Assembly: GCF_013131805.1 (NCBI RefSeq)
Contig: NZ_JABJRC010000001.1
Coordinates: forward strand, 1,426,001 to 1,490,000
DNA: 64,000 bases
DNA from: Kribbella sandramycini
GTDB lineage: Bacteria > Actinomycetota > Actinomycetes > Propionibacteriales > Kribbellaceae
Reading direction: 5' to 3'
Every line of letters begins with the position of its first letter. The stretch's first letter is position 1. The notes under the pieces were generated by a model that worked only from the letters and a program-made list of their open reading frames with translations, was not told the DNA's origin and ran no database searches. A program made the translations under genes and the position numbers. Below, piece after piece: positions 28,793 to 36,436 of the stretch.

Positions 28793-30232
28793 ATGAGCTC
28801 TGAGAAAGCCCAGATCGCCGTCACCGGCCTGGCCGTGATGGGCCGCAACCTGGCCCGGAACCTGGCGCGCAACGGGTTCCGTGTCGCCGTCCACAATCGG
28901 TCCCAGGGCCGGACGGACGCGCTGATCGAGGAGTTCGGTCACGAAGGTGACTTCACCCCCGCCGCCGACCTGCCCGCGCTGGTCGAGGCATTGGAGCAGC
29001 CGCGCAAGATCATCATCATGGTCAAGGCCGGCGAGCCGACCGACGCCGTGATCGACGAGCTGGTGCCGCTGCTCGACGAGGGCGACATCGTCATCGACGC
29101 CGGTAACGCGCACTTCCTGGACACCCGGCGGCGCGAGCAGGCGCTCGCGGAGAAGAACCTGCACTTCGTCGGCAGCGGCGTCTCCGGCGGCGAGGAGGGC
29201 GCGCTGAACGGGCCGAGCATCATGCCCGGCGGCTCCAAGGAGTCGTACGCCGCGCTCGGCCCGATCCTGACCAAGATCTCGGCCCATGTGAACGGCGAGC
29301 CGTGCTGCGTGCACGTCGGCCCGGACGGCGCCGGCCACTTCGTGAAGATGCTGCACAACGGCATCGAGTACGCCGACATGCAGCTGATCGCCGAGGCGTA
29401 CGACCTGCTCCGGCACGTGCTGGGCCTGTCGCCGGCCGAGCTGGCCGACGTGTTCCGCGAGTGGAACACCGGCGACCTCGAGTCGTTCCTGATCGAGATC
29501 ACCGCGGATGTGCTCAGCCAGACCGACCCGACGACCGGCGGCGCGTTCGTGGATGTCGTCCTGGACCAGGCGGAGCAGAAGGGCACCGGCCGGTGGACCG
29601 TGCAGTCCGCGCTCGACCTGGGCATCCCGGTCAGCGGGATGGCCGAGGCCGTGTTCGCGCGGTCGCTGTCGGGCGACGTCGTCCGACGGGAGGCCGCGGC
29701 CGGCGTACTGCCGGGGCCGGCCACCGCGAAGGCGGATGTCGACCGGGAGGCGTTCATCGAGGACGTGCGGCACGCGCTGTACGCGTCGAAGCTGGTCGCG
29801 TACGCGCAGGGGTTCGACGCGATCCGGGCCGCCTCCGAGCAGTACGAGTGGGGTGTCGACCTGGGCGCGATGGCGACGATCTGGCGGGGCGGCTGCATCA
29901 TCCGGGCCCGCTTCCTGGACCGGATCAAGGAGGCCTACGACCGGAACCCGGAGCTGCCGTCGCTGCTCGTCGACGACTACTTCAAGGACGCCGTCAGCAA
30001 CGGCCAGGAGGCGTGGCGCCGGGTCGTGGCGACCGCCGCGACGGCCGGCGTACCGGCGCCTGGTTTCTCGGCGGCACTGTCGTACTACGACGGGCTGCGG
30101 GCCGAGCGCCTGCCGGCCGCGCTGATCCAGGGTCTGCGGGATCTGTTCGGGGCGCACACCTACAAGCGGGTGGACCGCGAGGGGACCTTCCACCTGGAGT
30201 GGTCGGGCGATCGGTCGGAGACGCAGTCCTGA
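28793..30232 (+). CDS. gnd: 6-phosphogluconate dehydrogenase, decarboxylating
   Basis: 479 residues, the usual length of the long (NADP-type) enzyme. Rossmann start IAVTGLAVMGRNLARNLARN, the substrate signature FVGSGVSGGEEGALNGPSIM, KMLHNGIEYADMQLIAEAYD with the catalytic Lys and Asn, and IWRGGCIIRARFLDRI near the C terminus. It oxidises and decarboxylates 6-phosphogluconate to ribulose 5-phosphate. GGAG precedes the ATG by five bases. It stands alone, divergent from the large glycosidase; no other pentose phosphate gene is near. Confidence 0.96.
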   Translation: MSSEKAQIAVTGLAVMGRNLARNLARNGFRVAVHNRSQGRTDALIEEFGHEGDFTPAADLPALVEALEQPRKIIIMVKAGEPTDAVIDELVPLLDEGDIVIDAGNAHFLDTRRREQALAEKNLHFVGSGVSGGEEGALNGPSIMPGGSKESYAALGPILTKISAHVNGEPCCVHVGPDGAGHFVKMLHNGIEYADMQLIAEAYDLLRHVLGLSPAELADVFREWNTGDLESFLIEITADVLSQTDPTTGGAFVDVVLDQAEQKGTGRWTVQSALDLGIPVSGMAEAVFARSLSGDVVRREAAAGVLPGPATAKADVDREAFIEDVRHALYASKLVAYAQGFDAIRAASEQYEWGVDLGAMATIWRGGCIIRARFLDRIKEAYDRNPELPSLLVDDYFKDAVSNGQEAWRRVVATAATAGVPAPGFSAALSYYDGLRAERLPAALIQGLRDLFGAHTYKRVDREGTFHLEWSGDRSETQS

Positions 30233-30264
30233 CGTCGTGACACGCGGGCGGGTTGGTGTTGGGG

Positions 30265-30280
30265 TCGAACGTATGTTCTA
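30265..30280. promoter_or_regulatory. LexA/SOS-type box before the DUF6319-like gene
   Basis: TCGAACGTATGTTCTA matches the actinobacterial SOS box TCGAAC-N4-GTTCGA at 10 of 12 defined positions, including all of GAAC-N4-GTTC. It overlaps a TAATGT -10-like hexamer (30279-30284), 63 bases before the gene start, as expected for repression by LexA. Confidence 0.7.
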
Positions 30281-30342
30281 ATGTTCGCACAGCGCCAGCC
30301 CGCTCACCGCGGGCGATGTTCTAGAAGGAGATCGCCGCAACG

Positions 30343-30777
30343 ATGACTGTAGACACTCTGGCAGTAGAAGCGCCGTCGGGCGTCGCCGACACTCCCGACA
30401 CCACCGCGACCGACTCAGCCCTCACCGGCCCGCCGGTCGACGCGACGCCGGAGCCCGCCGAGGCGCCCGCGCCGAAGAAGGCGCCCGCGAAGAAGGCCGC
30501 CGGCAAGAAGACCAAGACCATCGAGCTCACGCTGACCGTCACCGGCACCGCCGACGGCGAGTGGCACGCCGAGCTCAAGCAGGGCACCACCTACCTGGCC
30601 CGCGGCCTCGCCGTCGCCGCCGCAGCCGTCTCCCGCGCCGCCAAAGAGCTCCACGAAGACCTCTCCACCCCCATCGATGAGGTCATCGAAGAAGCCCGCT
30701 CCCAGCAGGCCGCCAAAGTAGCCGCCCTGGAAGCCGAGCTCGAAGCCGCCAAAAAGGCCCTCGCCGACCTCGACTGA
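30343..30777 (+). CDS. DUF6319-like protein with Ala/Pro/Lys-rich N terminus
   Basis: 144 residues. The first 60 are disordered: acidic, then Pro/Ala, then a lysine-rich block (APKKAPAKKAAGKKTK). Residues 62-110 form a compact domain (IELTLTVTGTADGEWHAELK, LAVAAAAVSRAAKELHEDL) that I recall as DUF6319. The C terminus is a 35-residue coiled-coil helix (QQAAKVAALEAELEAAKKAL). The lysine-rich tail could bind DNA or RNA. The LexA-type box in front suggests DNA-damage induction, which would be its main clue to role. AAGGAG precedes the ATG by 12 bases. Confidence 0.65.
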   Translation: MTVDTLAVEAPSGVADTPDTTATDSALTGPPVDATPEPAEAPAPKKAPAKKAAGKKTKTIELTLTVTGTADGEWHAELKQGTTYLARGLAVAAAAVSRAAKELHEDLSTPIDEVIEEARSQQAAKVAALEAELEAAKKALADLD

Positions 30778-31180
30778 CCCCGCGGCCAGTCCAGCCATCA
30801 ATCCACGGCCCGACTGCGCGAGCTCACGAGCCAACCACTCCAGCTCACCCCACACCACGCCGCGACCCTCACCGGTCCGGCTCCCCCGGTCACAGCCCTC
30901 GCCGGCCACGACCAGGCCCTGGCCGCTACCTTCCCTGGCATCCAGGCCCACCCGATGCCGCCCTCTTCCCAGGGCGACCATCGCGTCCCGCAGCCCCGGC
31001 GCCTCCGCCCCGGGGCTGCGGCCGTTCCACCCCAACACCAACCACCCCCGCACGCACCACCCCAACACCACCTGCCCCTGCCCCCGCCAACCGTCCGACC
31101 CACGAACCACCCACCCACACCCGCAAAAAGCCATCCGGAGCCGCTTCCTACGAGTACTTCCAGCCGGGGCGACATGACCC
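30778..31180. other. Intergenic stretch without a supported gene
   Basis: About 400 bases of C- and A-rich sequence on the plus strand. Leftward frames are open here but their translations are low-complexity Gly/Trp/Val strings with no start signal, and one runs through the DUF6319-like gene. I see no gene, terminator or repeat that I can defend. Confidence 0.4.
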
Positions 31181-31206
31181 TTTTAAAAAGTACGATCATG
31201 TTAAAA
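31181..31206. promoter_or_regulatory. TTTTAA / TTAAAA inverted repeat and -10-like box
   Basis: TTTTAA (31181-31186) and TTAAAA (31201-31206) flank TACGAT (31191-31196), a good -10 hexamer, 20 bases upstream of the first small secreted protein. The patch is strikingly AT-rich for this genome. Confidence 0.5.
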
Positions 31207-31225
31207 CGAGCTGAGGAGGTCTTTT

Positions 31226-31456
31226 GTGAACTACCGCAGAGCCGTTGCCGGGACGTTTGCTCTCGCTGCCGCTGTGGTCGGAGGGACCGCGTTGCCCGCT
31301 CATGCGGGTGTCCGCTGGCACCTGTCCGAGCCCAACCTGATTGAGGCCAGCTGTCACCGCCTCGGCGAGCTCCAAGTGCGGGCCGGCGCTCACGCGTACC
31401 GCTGCGACGAACTCCTGAACGGCAACTACGACCTCTGGCTCCTGCTCGACACCTGA
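31226..31456 (+). CDS. Small secreted protein A (tandem pair)
   Basis: 76 residues from GTG 31226 with GAGGAGG eight bases upstream. Signal peptide (MNYRRAVAGTFALAAAVVGG, cleavage after ALPAHA) and a mature part of about 46 residues with two cysteines (EASCHRLGEL and YRCDELLNG) that probably form one disulfide. The mature sequence parallels the next gene: R-W-x-x-S/R, ASCH, A-x-A-Y-R-C-D, and a terminal LWLLLDT. No known family. Unusually for a secreted actinobacterial peptide it is acidic and lacks repeats. Role unknown; an exported modulator or inhibitor is possible but unsupported. Confidence 0.75.
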   Translation: MNYRRAVAGTFALAAAVVGGTALPAHAGVRWHLSEPNLIEASCHRLGELQVRAGAHAYRCDELLNGNYDLWLLLDT

Positions 31457-31484
31457 CCGGCCCAACCCACCTGAGGAGACTCTT

Positions 31485-31724
31485 TTGAAGTTTCGTCAAG
31501 CGATTACTGCTGTCACGACCTTGGCCGCGACCGTCGGGCTCGGCGCGCTCGCCGCGCTGCCGGCTGAAGCCGCGCCCCGATGGAGCCGCGTCGACTGGGG
31601 TATGGGCGGCGCCAGCTGTCACTACATGGGTCACGTGTGGACGACCGAGCGCGGCGCCGACGCGTACCGCTGTGACCAGGTGGCCGACGGTACCCACGAG
31701 CTGTGGGTGCTGGTCGACCGCTGA
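31485..31724 (+). CDS. Small secreted protein B (tandem pair)
   Basis: 79 residues from TTG 31485. Signal peptide with cleavage after AEA near residue 29; mature part with two cysteines (ASCHYMGHVW and YRCDQVADG) and a terminal LWVLVDR that match its neighbour. The bases before the start, CTGAGGAG followed by a T-rich TCTTTTG, are almost the same as in front of gene A, so both coding region and leader were duplicated. The 28-base gap shows one transcript. Function unknown. Confidence 0.75.
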   Translation: MKFRQAITAVTTLAATVGLGALAALPAEAAPRWSRVDWGMGGASCHYMGHVWTTERGADAYRCDQVADGTHELWVLVDR

Positions 31725-31746
31725 GCCGGCCCGCCCGGAGCTCAGA

Positions 31747-31825
31747 CACTCACCAACTGCTGGTGTGCGTGGCGACGCGCCGTAGCCAACGGCGTGTCGC
31801 CGGGCCGATCCGCAGTTGGTGAGTG
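31747..31825. repeat. Nested inverted repeat (79 bp) after the secreted-protein pair
   Basis: The outer arms CACTCACCAACTGC (31747-31760) and GCAGTTGGTGAGTG (31812-31825) match perfectly over 14 bases. Inside them, GGCGACGCGCCGT (31771-31783) and ACGGCGTGTCGCC (31789-31801) match over 13 with one mismatch. The element could terminate transcription from either side, form a structured RNA, or be a small mobile-type repeat. Confidence 0.8.
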
Positions 31826-31839
31826 GGGGCGGTTCGGGG

Positions 31840-31968
31840 TCAGCGGTTGGCTGCGGGGGCCGGGGCTGGGGTGAGGGCGGCGTCGAGGCGGGTGGTGAGG
31901 GTGATGGTGAGGATGGTGAGGAGGGCCAGGGCGGCGATGAGGGTCCAGCGGGCCGACGCGTTGCTCAT
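31840..31968 (-). CDS. Possible 42-residue single-helix membrane protein
   Basis: ATG 31968 to a stop at 31840. Residues 8-27 form one hydrophobic helix (WTLIAALALLTILTITL), followed by an Ala/Pro tail. There is no ribosome binding site (the bases before the ATG are CTTCCC), so the gene is doubtful. The 200 bases upstream to the next gene hold a TTGACC/TACGGT pair near 32115 pointing rightward but nothing else I can name. Confidence 0.3.
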   Translation of the reverse strand: MSNASARWTLIAALALLTILTITLTTRLDAALTPAPAPAANR

Positions 31969-32180
31969 GGGAAGAGTTTGGGGTGCTGGGGCGGTGGGAC
32001 GGAACGGGGTTTCGGTGGAATCAGGGGTGGGTCCGGGGTGCGGGTCAGGGAAACGAGGGATGAAGCGGGTGTGACCGAATCGGCACGCCGGGGTGGTGGG
32101 CGGGGAGTGCGGATTGACCTTACGGTTGGTGCCTGGGCCGGTCCGTGGGCCCTGGCCGCTCCGCGTCGAGAAGAGGTCAG

Positions 32181-32732
32181 ATGAGCACTTTCCAGGACTT
32201 GGGTTCGTTGCTGCTGGTCCGCGGGGCCGATGAGATCGAGCACGCCGGCGGCAGCCTGTATGTGCACCTGCACCGGGTGGCCAAGCGGCTGGCCGGGCTG
32301 GGCGCGTCGGAGACGCTGGTGCTGGCCGGGCTGGGGCACGCGGCGTACGGGACGGACGGGTTCCCGACCCATCTGTTCGACTGGCAGACCGAGCGGCCGG
32401 TGCTCGAGTCGGTGATCGGGGCGGACGCCGAAGCGCTCGTCTACGCGTACGGCGCGACCGACCGGGAGACCAGCTGGCGCGATCTGGCCGAGCATCGGAC
32501 AATCGCCGACCGGTTCACCGGGACGTCGGAGGAGCTCGGCTCGGCCGCGCTGCGCGACCTCGTCGACCTCACGATCGTGAACGAGCTCGACGTCCTCGAT
32601 CACGCCCCGAGCCTGCAGGCCAAGCTGCGGCCGTTCCTGCAGGAGCAGATCCCGCGGTGGCAGTCGCTCGCCTCACCCGCGGTGCTCGCCGAGGCGCAGC
32701 GCGTGCTGCAGCTCGGCGCACCTGCCGCGTAG
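32181..32732 (+). CDS. DUF6817-like (HD-type) protein
   Basis: 183 residues. The pattern SLYVHLHRVAKRLAGLGASE, AGLGHAAYGTDGF resembles a degenerate HD phosphohydrolase start, with His residues in two helices and a later LVDLTIVNELDVLDH. I recall this as DUF6817, a family linked to nucleotide-type metabolism in actinobacteria, with moderate certainty. AAGAGGTCAG precedes the ATG. A TTGACC upstream may be the -35. The next gene converges with a 13-base gap, so it is a single-gene unit. Confidence 0.7.
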   Translation: MSTFQDLGSLLLVRGADEIEHAGGSLYVHLHRVAKRLAGLGASETLVLAGLGHAAYGTDGFPTHLFDWQTERPVLESVIGADAEALVYAYGATDRETSWRDLAEHRTIADRFTGTSEELGSAALRDLVDLTIVNELDVLDHAPSLQAKLRPFLQEQIPRWQSLASPAVLAEAQRVLQLGAPAA

Positions 32733-32745
32733 GACAGCTCCTCGC

Positions 32746-33147
32746 CTAAGGCAGTTCTTCGGCCGCCTTCAACGACGGCGGGTTCGGCTGCGGACGCCGC
32801 GGCTCGCGGTCGCCGGCCGGGTCGCCCGGGCCCAGGGGTGAGATCCAGGTCCGGACGAGCGTCCGACCGCGCCGGCTCAGCCGATGCAGGTCGACGCGCT
32901 CGACCTGCGCAGCCGGGATGCCGAGCTGCGCCAGGCTGCGCTGCGCCTTCTCGTACGCCTGGTCGTGTTTGCGCGGCGACGTCCGATGCGCGAGGACGAT
33001 AGCGAGCGACCCGTCCGGCAGGTTGTCGACGCGCTGCAGGCGCAGGGCCCGGTCCAGCGCGAACGACTTCAGCGACAGCTCGAGGTATTCGGGATCGGTG
33101 AGTCGACGGACCGGCTTGGCATGAGCGATCACTTCGTACCTGGACAT
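32746..33147 (-). CDS. Hypothetical basic protein
   Basis: 133 residues, unrecognised. Two beta-strand-rich stretches (SRYEVIAHAKPVRRLTDPEY and NLPDGSLAIVLAHRTSPRKH), a helix (AQRSLAQLGIPAAQVERVDL), and a Pro/Arg-rich tail. It is basic and soluble. No neighbours on the same strand nearer than the PIG-L operon, which ends 42 bases upstream of its start, so it might be the last gene of that operon, though a separate unit is as likely. Confidence 0.55.
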   Translation of the reverse strand: MSRYEVIAHAKPVRRLTDPEYLELSLKSFALDRALRLQRVDNLPDGSLAIVLAHRTSPRKHDQAYEKAQRSLAQLGIPAAQVERVDLHRLSRRGRTLVRTWISPLGPGDPAGDREPRRPQPNPPSLKAAEELP

Positions 33148-33189
33148 GTCTCGATCATCCGTCGCCGGCCGCCGACCTTCAAGGAACCG

Positions 33190-33912
33190 CTAGACCGTGA
33201 AGACCTCGAAGCGCGTCCCGTACTTCGTCCCCAGCGCCGCGCCGGTCGGCCGGGAGACCCCTTCGAGGAACTCCTCCGGGTCGAAATGCGGCCAGTTCAG
33301 CCCGTCGATATAGGCCTTGTGCGCCTTCAGCGAATCCACGCCGACCGCGAAGGTGTCGGTGGTGTCGACAGCGTGCCGCGAGTTCGGCGAGCCGGCCGCC
33401 CAGACCTGTTTCACCCCGCCCCACTTCTCCCCCGCATCCGGGAAGATCCACCGGTTGGCGGCGTCCCGGACGGCGTCCAGCGTGGCCCGCCCGGTAGCGA
33501 TGTGATCGGCCTGGTTGAGTACGACGTCGCCGTCCCAGGTGTCACGGAAGTTGTTGGTCAGCACGATCTCGGGCCGGTGCCGGCGGATCACCTCGGCGAT
33601 CGCGCGCCGCAGCGGTACGCCGTACTCGATCGTGCCGTCCGGCTGACCGAGGAACTCGACCGCCGACACCCCCACGATCCGCGACGACTCGATCTGCTCC
33701 GCCTCGCGCAGCGGCCCGGACTCCGCCGGCGCGAGCCCGTCGATCCCGGCCTCACCCGAGGTCAGCAGGCAGTACACGATCTCCTTGCCCTGCGCCGTCC
33801 AGCGCGCGATCGCCGCCGCGCAGCCGAACTCCAGGTCGTCCGGATGCGCGACCACGGCCAGCGCCTTCTGCCAGTCCTCGTCGACTGTTTGCAGCCCCTC
33901 CACAGCATTCAT
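33190..33912 (-). CDS. PIG-L/LmbE-family deacetylase
   Basis: 240 residues. The metal-binding signature AVVAHPDDLEFGCAAAIARW is at residue 18-37 and the third ligand region is NQADHIATGRATLDAVRDAA near 130. Members are zinc deacetylases of N-acetyl sugars such as mycothiol (MshB) precursors and antibiotics; substrate here is unknown. It is the third gene of an operon with a lactone oxidase and a D-threonine-type PLP protein; the stop of the oxidase gene lies nine bases upstream. Sugar-acid or amino-sugar catabolism would fit the three together (inference). Confidence 0.92.
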   Translation of the reverse strand: MNAVEGLQTVDEDWQKALAVVAHPDDLEFGCAAAIARWTAQGKEIVYCLLTSGEAGIDGLAPAESGPLREAEQIESSRIVGVSAVEFLGQPDGTIEYGVPLRRAIAEVIRRHRPEIVLTNNFRDTWDGDVVLNQADHIATGRATLDAVRDAANRWIFPDAGEKWGGVKQVWAAGSPNSRHAVDTTDTFAVGVDSLKAHKAYIDGLNWPHFDPEEFLEGVSRPTGAALGTKYGTRFEVFTV

Positions 33913-33921
33913 ACCGCGAAT

Positions 33922-35229
33922 TTACTGGCCGAAGACCCGCCGCGTGTAGGGGTTGCCGAACACGCGCCCCGGGTCGACCCGATCGCGCACCGCGAGGAAG
34001 TCGTCGAACCGCGGGTAGACCGCGCGCAGCTCGTCGGCGCCGAGGGTGTGCAGCTTCCCCCAGTGCGGCCGGCCCTGGTAGTCGGCGACGATCCGCTCGA
34101 AGGCCTGGAAGTACGCGTCGTGCGCCATCCGGTGGTACTGGTGAATGGCGACGTACGCCGTCTCCCGCCCGGACGCCGTCGACAGCCAGATGTCGTCGGC
34201 GGCCGCGACCCGGACCTCGATCGGGAACGGGATGTGGATGCCTGAGGCATCGATCCAGGCCCGCAGCCGCTGGATCACCTCGACCACGTGCGCGCGCGGG
34301 ACGGCGTACTCCGACTCCCGGAAGACCACGTTGCGTTCGGAGCAGAAGACCTTGTGCGAGGAGTCGATGTATTCGCGCGCGGACAGCGCCCGGGAGGCCA
34401 GCTTGTTGATCCGCGGGACGAGCCCCGGACGCCGCTGGGCGAGCCGGTTGGTCAGCTCGAAGACCTTGTTCGACAGCAACTCGTCGTCGATCCAGCCGCG
34501 GACCGCGCCGACCGGGGCGGGCCGGACGCCGGGCGCGACCCGGTTGTTGCGTTTGGTCAGCGCGACGTCGGTGTGCGGGAACCAGTAGAACTCGAAGTGA
34601 TCGTTGCCGTCGGCAAGCTCATCGAACCCGGCCAGCACCTCGGCGAGCGGTAGCGGCATCTCCTGCGCGCGGAGCAGGAACGCCGGGACCGTGCGCAGCG
34701 TCAGCGAGCTGATCACGCCGAGCGCGCCGACCGAGACCCGCGCGGCGGCGAAGACATCGGCGTTCTCCTCCGCGGAACAGTGCAGCACGGAGCCGTCCGC
34801 GGTGACCAGGTCGAGCGCGGCGATCTGCGTGGCGAGGCCGCCGAGGCGCGCGCCGGTGCCGTGCGTGCCGGTCGAGATCGCGCCGGAGATCGTCTGCTTG
34901 TCGATGTCGCCGAGGTTCTCCAGGGCGAGATCGAAGGCGTGGATGCCGGCGTTCAGCTTGCGCAGCCCGGTGCCCGCGCCGACCGTGACCAGGCCGGATG
35001 CCTGATCGGCCGAGGTGATCGCCGACAGCCCGTCGAGCTGGATCATCGTCTGCTCAGGCGCGGCGCACCCGGTGAACGAGTGGCCGGAGCCGACCGCCTT
35101 GAGTTTCTTACCCTGCTCGGCCGCCGCCTTGACCGCCGCCGCCAGCTCGTCGACGGACGACGGCCGCAGCACCTCGATCCCGGTCGCCGTCTCGGTGCCG
35201 GCCCAGTTCCGCCAGGTGGTGGTCGTCAT
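33922..35229 (-). CDS. FAD-binding sugar lactone/alditol oxidase (D-arabinono-1,4-lactone oxidase type)
   Basis: 435 residues. VAO-type FAD domain: RPSSVDELAAAVKAAAEQGK, VGSGHSFTGCAAPEQTMIQL with the His that carries FAD in this family, GAISTGTHGTGARLGGLATQ, and SVGALGVISSLTLRTVPAF. The C-terminal lactone-oxidase domain is recognisable (RPHWGKLHTLGADELRAVYP, DRVDPGRVFGN). The family oxidises sugar lactones or alditols with oxygen. The stop precedes the PIG-L gene closely, and the ATG overlaps the stop of the upstream gene by four bases (ATGA). Confidence 0.92.
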   Translation of the reverse strand: MTTTTWRNWAGTETATGIEVLRPSSVDELAAAVKAAAEQGKKLKAVGSGHSFTGCAAPEQTMIQLDGLSAITSADQASGLVTVGAGTGLRKLNAGIHAFDLALENLGDIDKQTISGAISTGTHGTGARLGGLATQIAALDLVTADGSVLHCSAEENADVFAAARVSVGALGVISSLTLRTVPAFLLRAQEMPLPLAEVLAGFDELADGNDHFEFYWFPHTDVALTKRNNRVAPGVRPAPVGAVRGWIDDELLSNKVFELTNRLAQRRPGLVPRINKLASRALSAREYIDSSHKVFCSERNVVFRESEYAVPRAHVVEVIQRLRAWIDASGIHIPFPIEVRVAAADDIWLSTASGRETAYVAIHQYHRMAHDAYFQAFERIVADYQGRPHWGKLHTLGADELRAVYPRFDDFLAVRDRVDPGRVFGNPYTRRVFGQ

Positions 35230-36383
35230 CCGAAGTTCTTCCCCTCACCTCGGTACGTCGCCAGCTCGGTCAGCTCGGCGCCGTCGATCGCGTGCACGGT
35301 GTCGAATCGCTCGAACATCTCGCCCGCCTTCGCGTAGCGCATCCAGACCCGATCGCCGAGCCGCAGCCCATCGGCGGCGCCGCCGACGACCGGCGTTTGC
35401 ACCTCCCCGGCCCCTTCGGTCCCCAGCAGCTTCAGACCGGCGGGCCATGCGGGCAGCGGCAGCCGCGACTTCTTCGCCGGCCCCGACGCGACGTACCCGC
35501 CGCCGAACAGCGTCGCGATCTTCGGTGCGGGCCGCCGGACGACGTCGAGCGCGTAGGCGACCGCGGGCTCGGGCTGGAAGATGTCGTACTTGTCGAAGAG
35601 TGTCGGTCCGTAGAGGCCGGAGCCGGCGGTGACCTCGGTGACGGCCGGGTCGGCGCTGCTGATCTCGAGGCTGCCGGTGCCGCCGCTGTTCACGATCCGG
35701 AGCGCGGCGAACTGCTTGACCGCGTCGACGACGGCGCCGCGGCGGTCGGCGAGCTCGGCCGCGGACCGGCGCTTCACCCAGCGGACAGCGGGTGAGGTGT
35801 CGGGGAGCCCGGCGATCTGGGCCTCGTAGAACATCACGCCGGTCAGCTCGAAGGCGTCGTTCGCGACGACCTGGCGCGCGAGCGTGACGACGTCCGCGGG
35901 GGTGCGGAGCGGCGACCGGCGGACGCCGAGATGCTGGCCGAAGAGCCGGAGCGAGGCGTCGACGTCCAGGCAGACCTGGATCTTCGCGCCGCCGCCACCG
36001 GTGACGCTGCGCACGAAGGCGAGGTGTTCGGGTGAGTCGATCATCAGCGTGATCTTCGCGGCCGCCTCGGGATCGGCGGCGAGCGCGCGCAGCGCGGTGC
36101 GATTCACGGTCGGATAGCCGAGCAGGATGTCGTCGACGCCGTTCTGCGCGAGCCAGAGCGCCTCGGCGAGCGAATACCCCATGACGCCGTGGAAGCCGGG
36201 CCGCTCGAGCGCGGCCGCGAGCAGCGGCCGGCAGCGGACCGACTTCGAGGCGACGCGGATCGGCGTACCGGCCGCCCGGCGGACCAGGTCGTCGGCGTTC
36301 CGGCGGAAGGCGGCCAGGTCGACCACCGCGTACGGCGTCTCGACCGCCGCCGTCAGCCGTGCGTACCGCTCGAACTCACCCAT
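35226..36383 (-). CDS. Alanine-racemase-fold protein, D-serine/D-threonine deaminase-like
   Basis: 385 residues. N-terminal PLP barrel with the Schiff-base Lys in IRVASKSVRCRPLL (near residue 47), RIVNSGGTGSLEI and VTAGSGLYGPTLFDKY; C-terminal beta domain as in D-serine dehydratase and low-specificity D-threonine aldolase (RVWMRYAKAGEMFERFD). The cysteine/histidine zinc pair of D-serine dehydratase is not evident, so the activity may differ. First gene of the three-gene operon with the oxidase and PIG-L genes. About 50 bases upstream are AT-rich (TATTACC, AGTATTCC) and may hold the promoter. Confidence 0.87.
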   Translation of the reverse strand: MGEFERYARLTAAVETPYAVVDLAAFRRNADDLVRRAAGTPIRVASKSVRCRPLLAAALERPGFHGVMGYSLAEALWLAQNGVDDILLGYPTVNRTALRALAADPEAAAKITLMIDSPEHLAFVRSVTGGGGAKIQVCLDVDASLRLFGQHLGVRRSPLRTPADVVTLARQVVANDAFELTGVMFYEAQIAGLPDTSPAVRWVKRRSAAELADRRGAVVDAVKQFAALRIVNSGGTGSLEISSADPAVTEVTAGSGLYGPTLFDKYDIFQPEPAVAYALDVVRRPAPKIATLFGGGYVASGPAKKSRLPLPAWPAGLKLLGTEGAGEVQTPVVGGAADGLRLGDRVWMRYAKAGEMFERFDTVHAIDGAELTELATYRGEGKNFG

Positions 36384-36436
36384 AACGGGAGTGTAGGCGA
36401 AGGAATACTGAAAGGTAATACATCTTTTGCGGTGAA

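Noticed and set aside
30415-31134. Leftward open frame over the DUF6319-like gene and the following gap
   Set aside because: It runs antisense through a gene that has its own start and regulatory box, and its translation is low-complexity Gly/Trp/Val.
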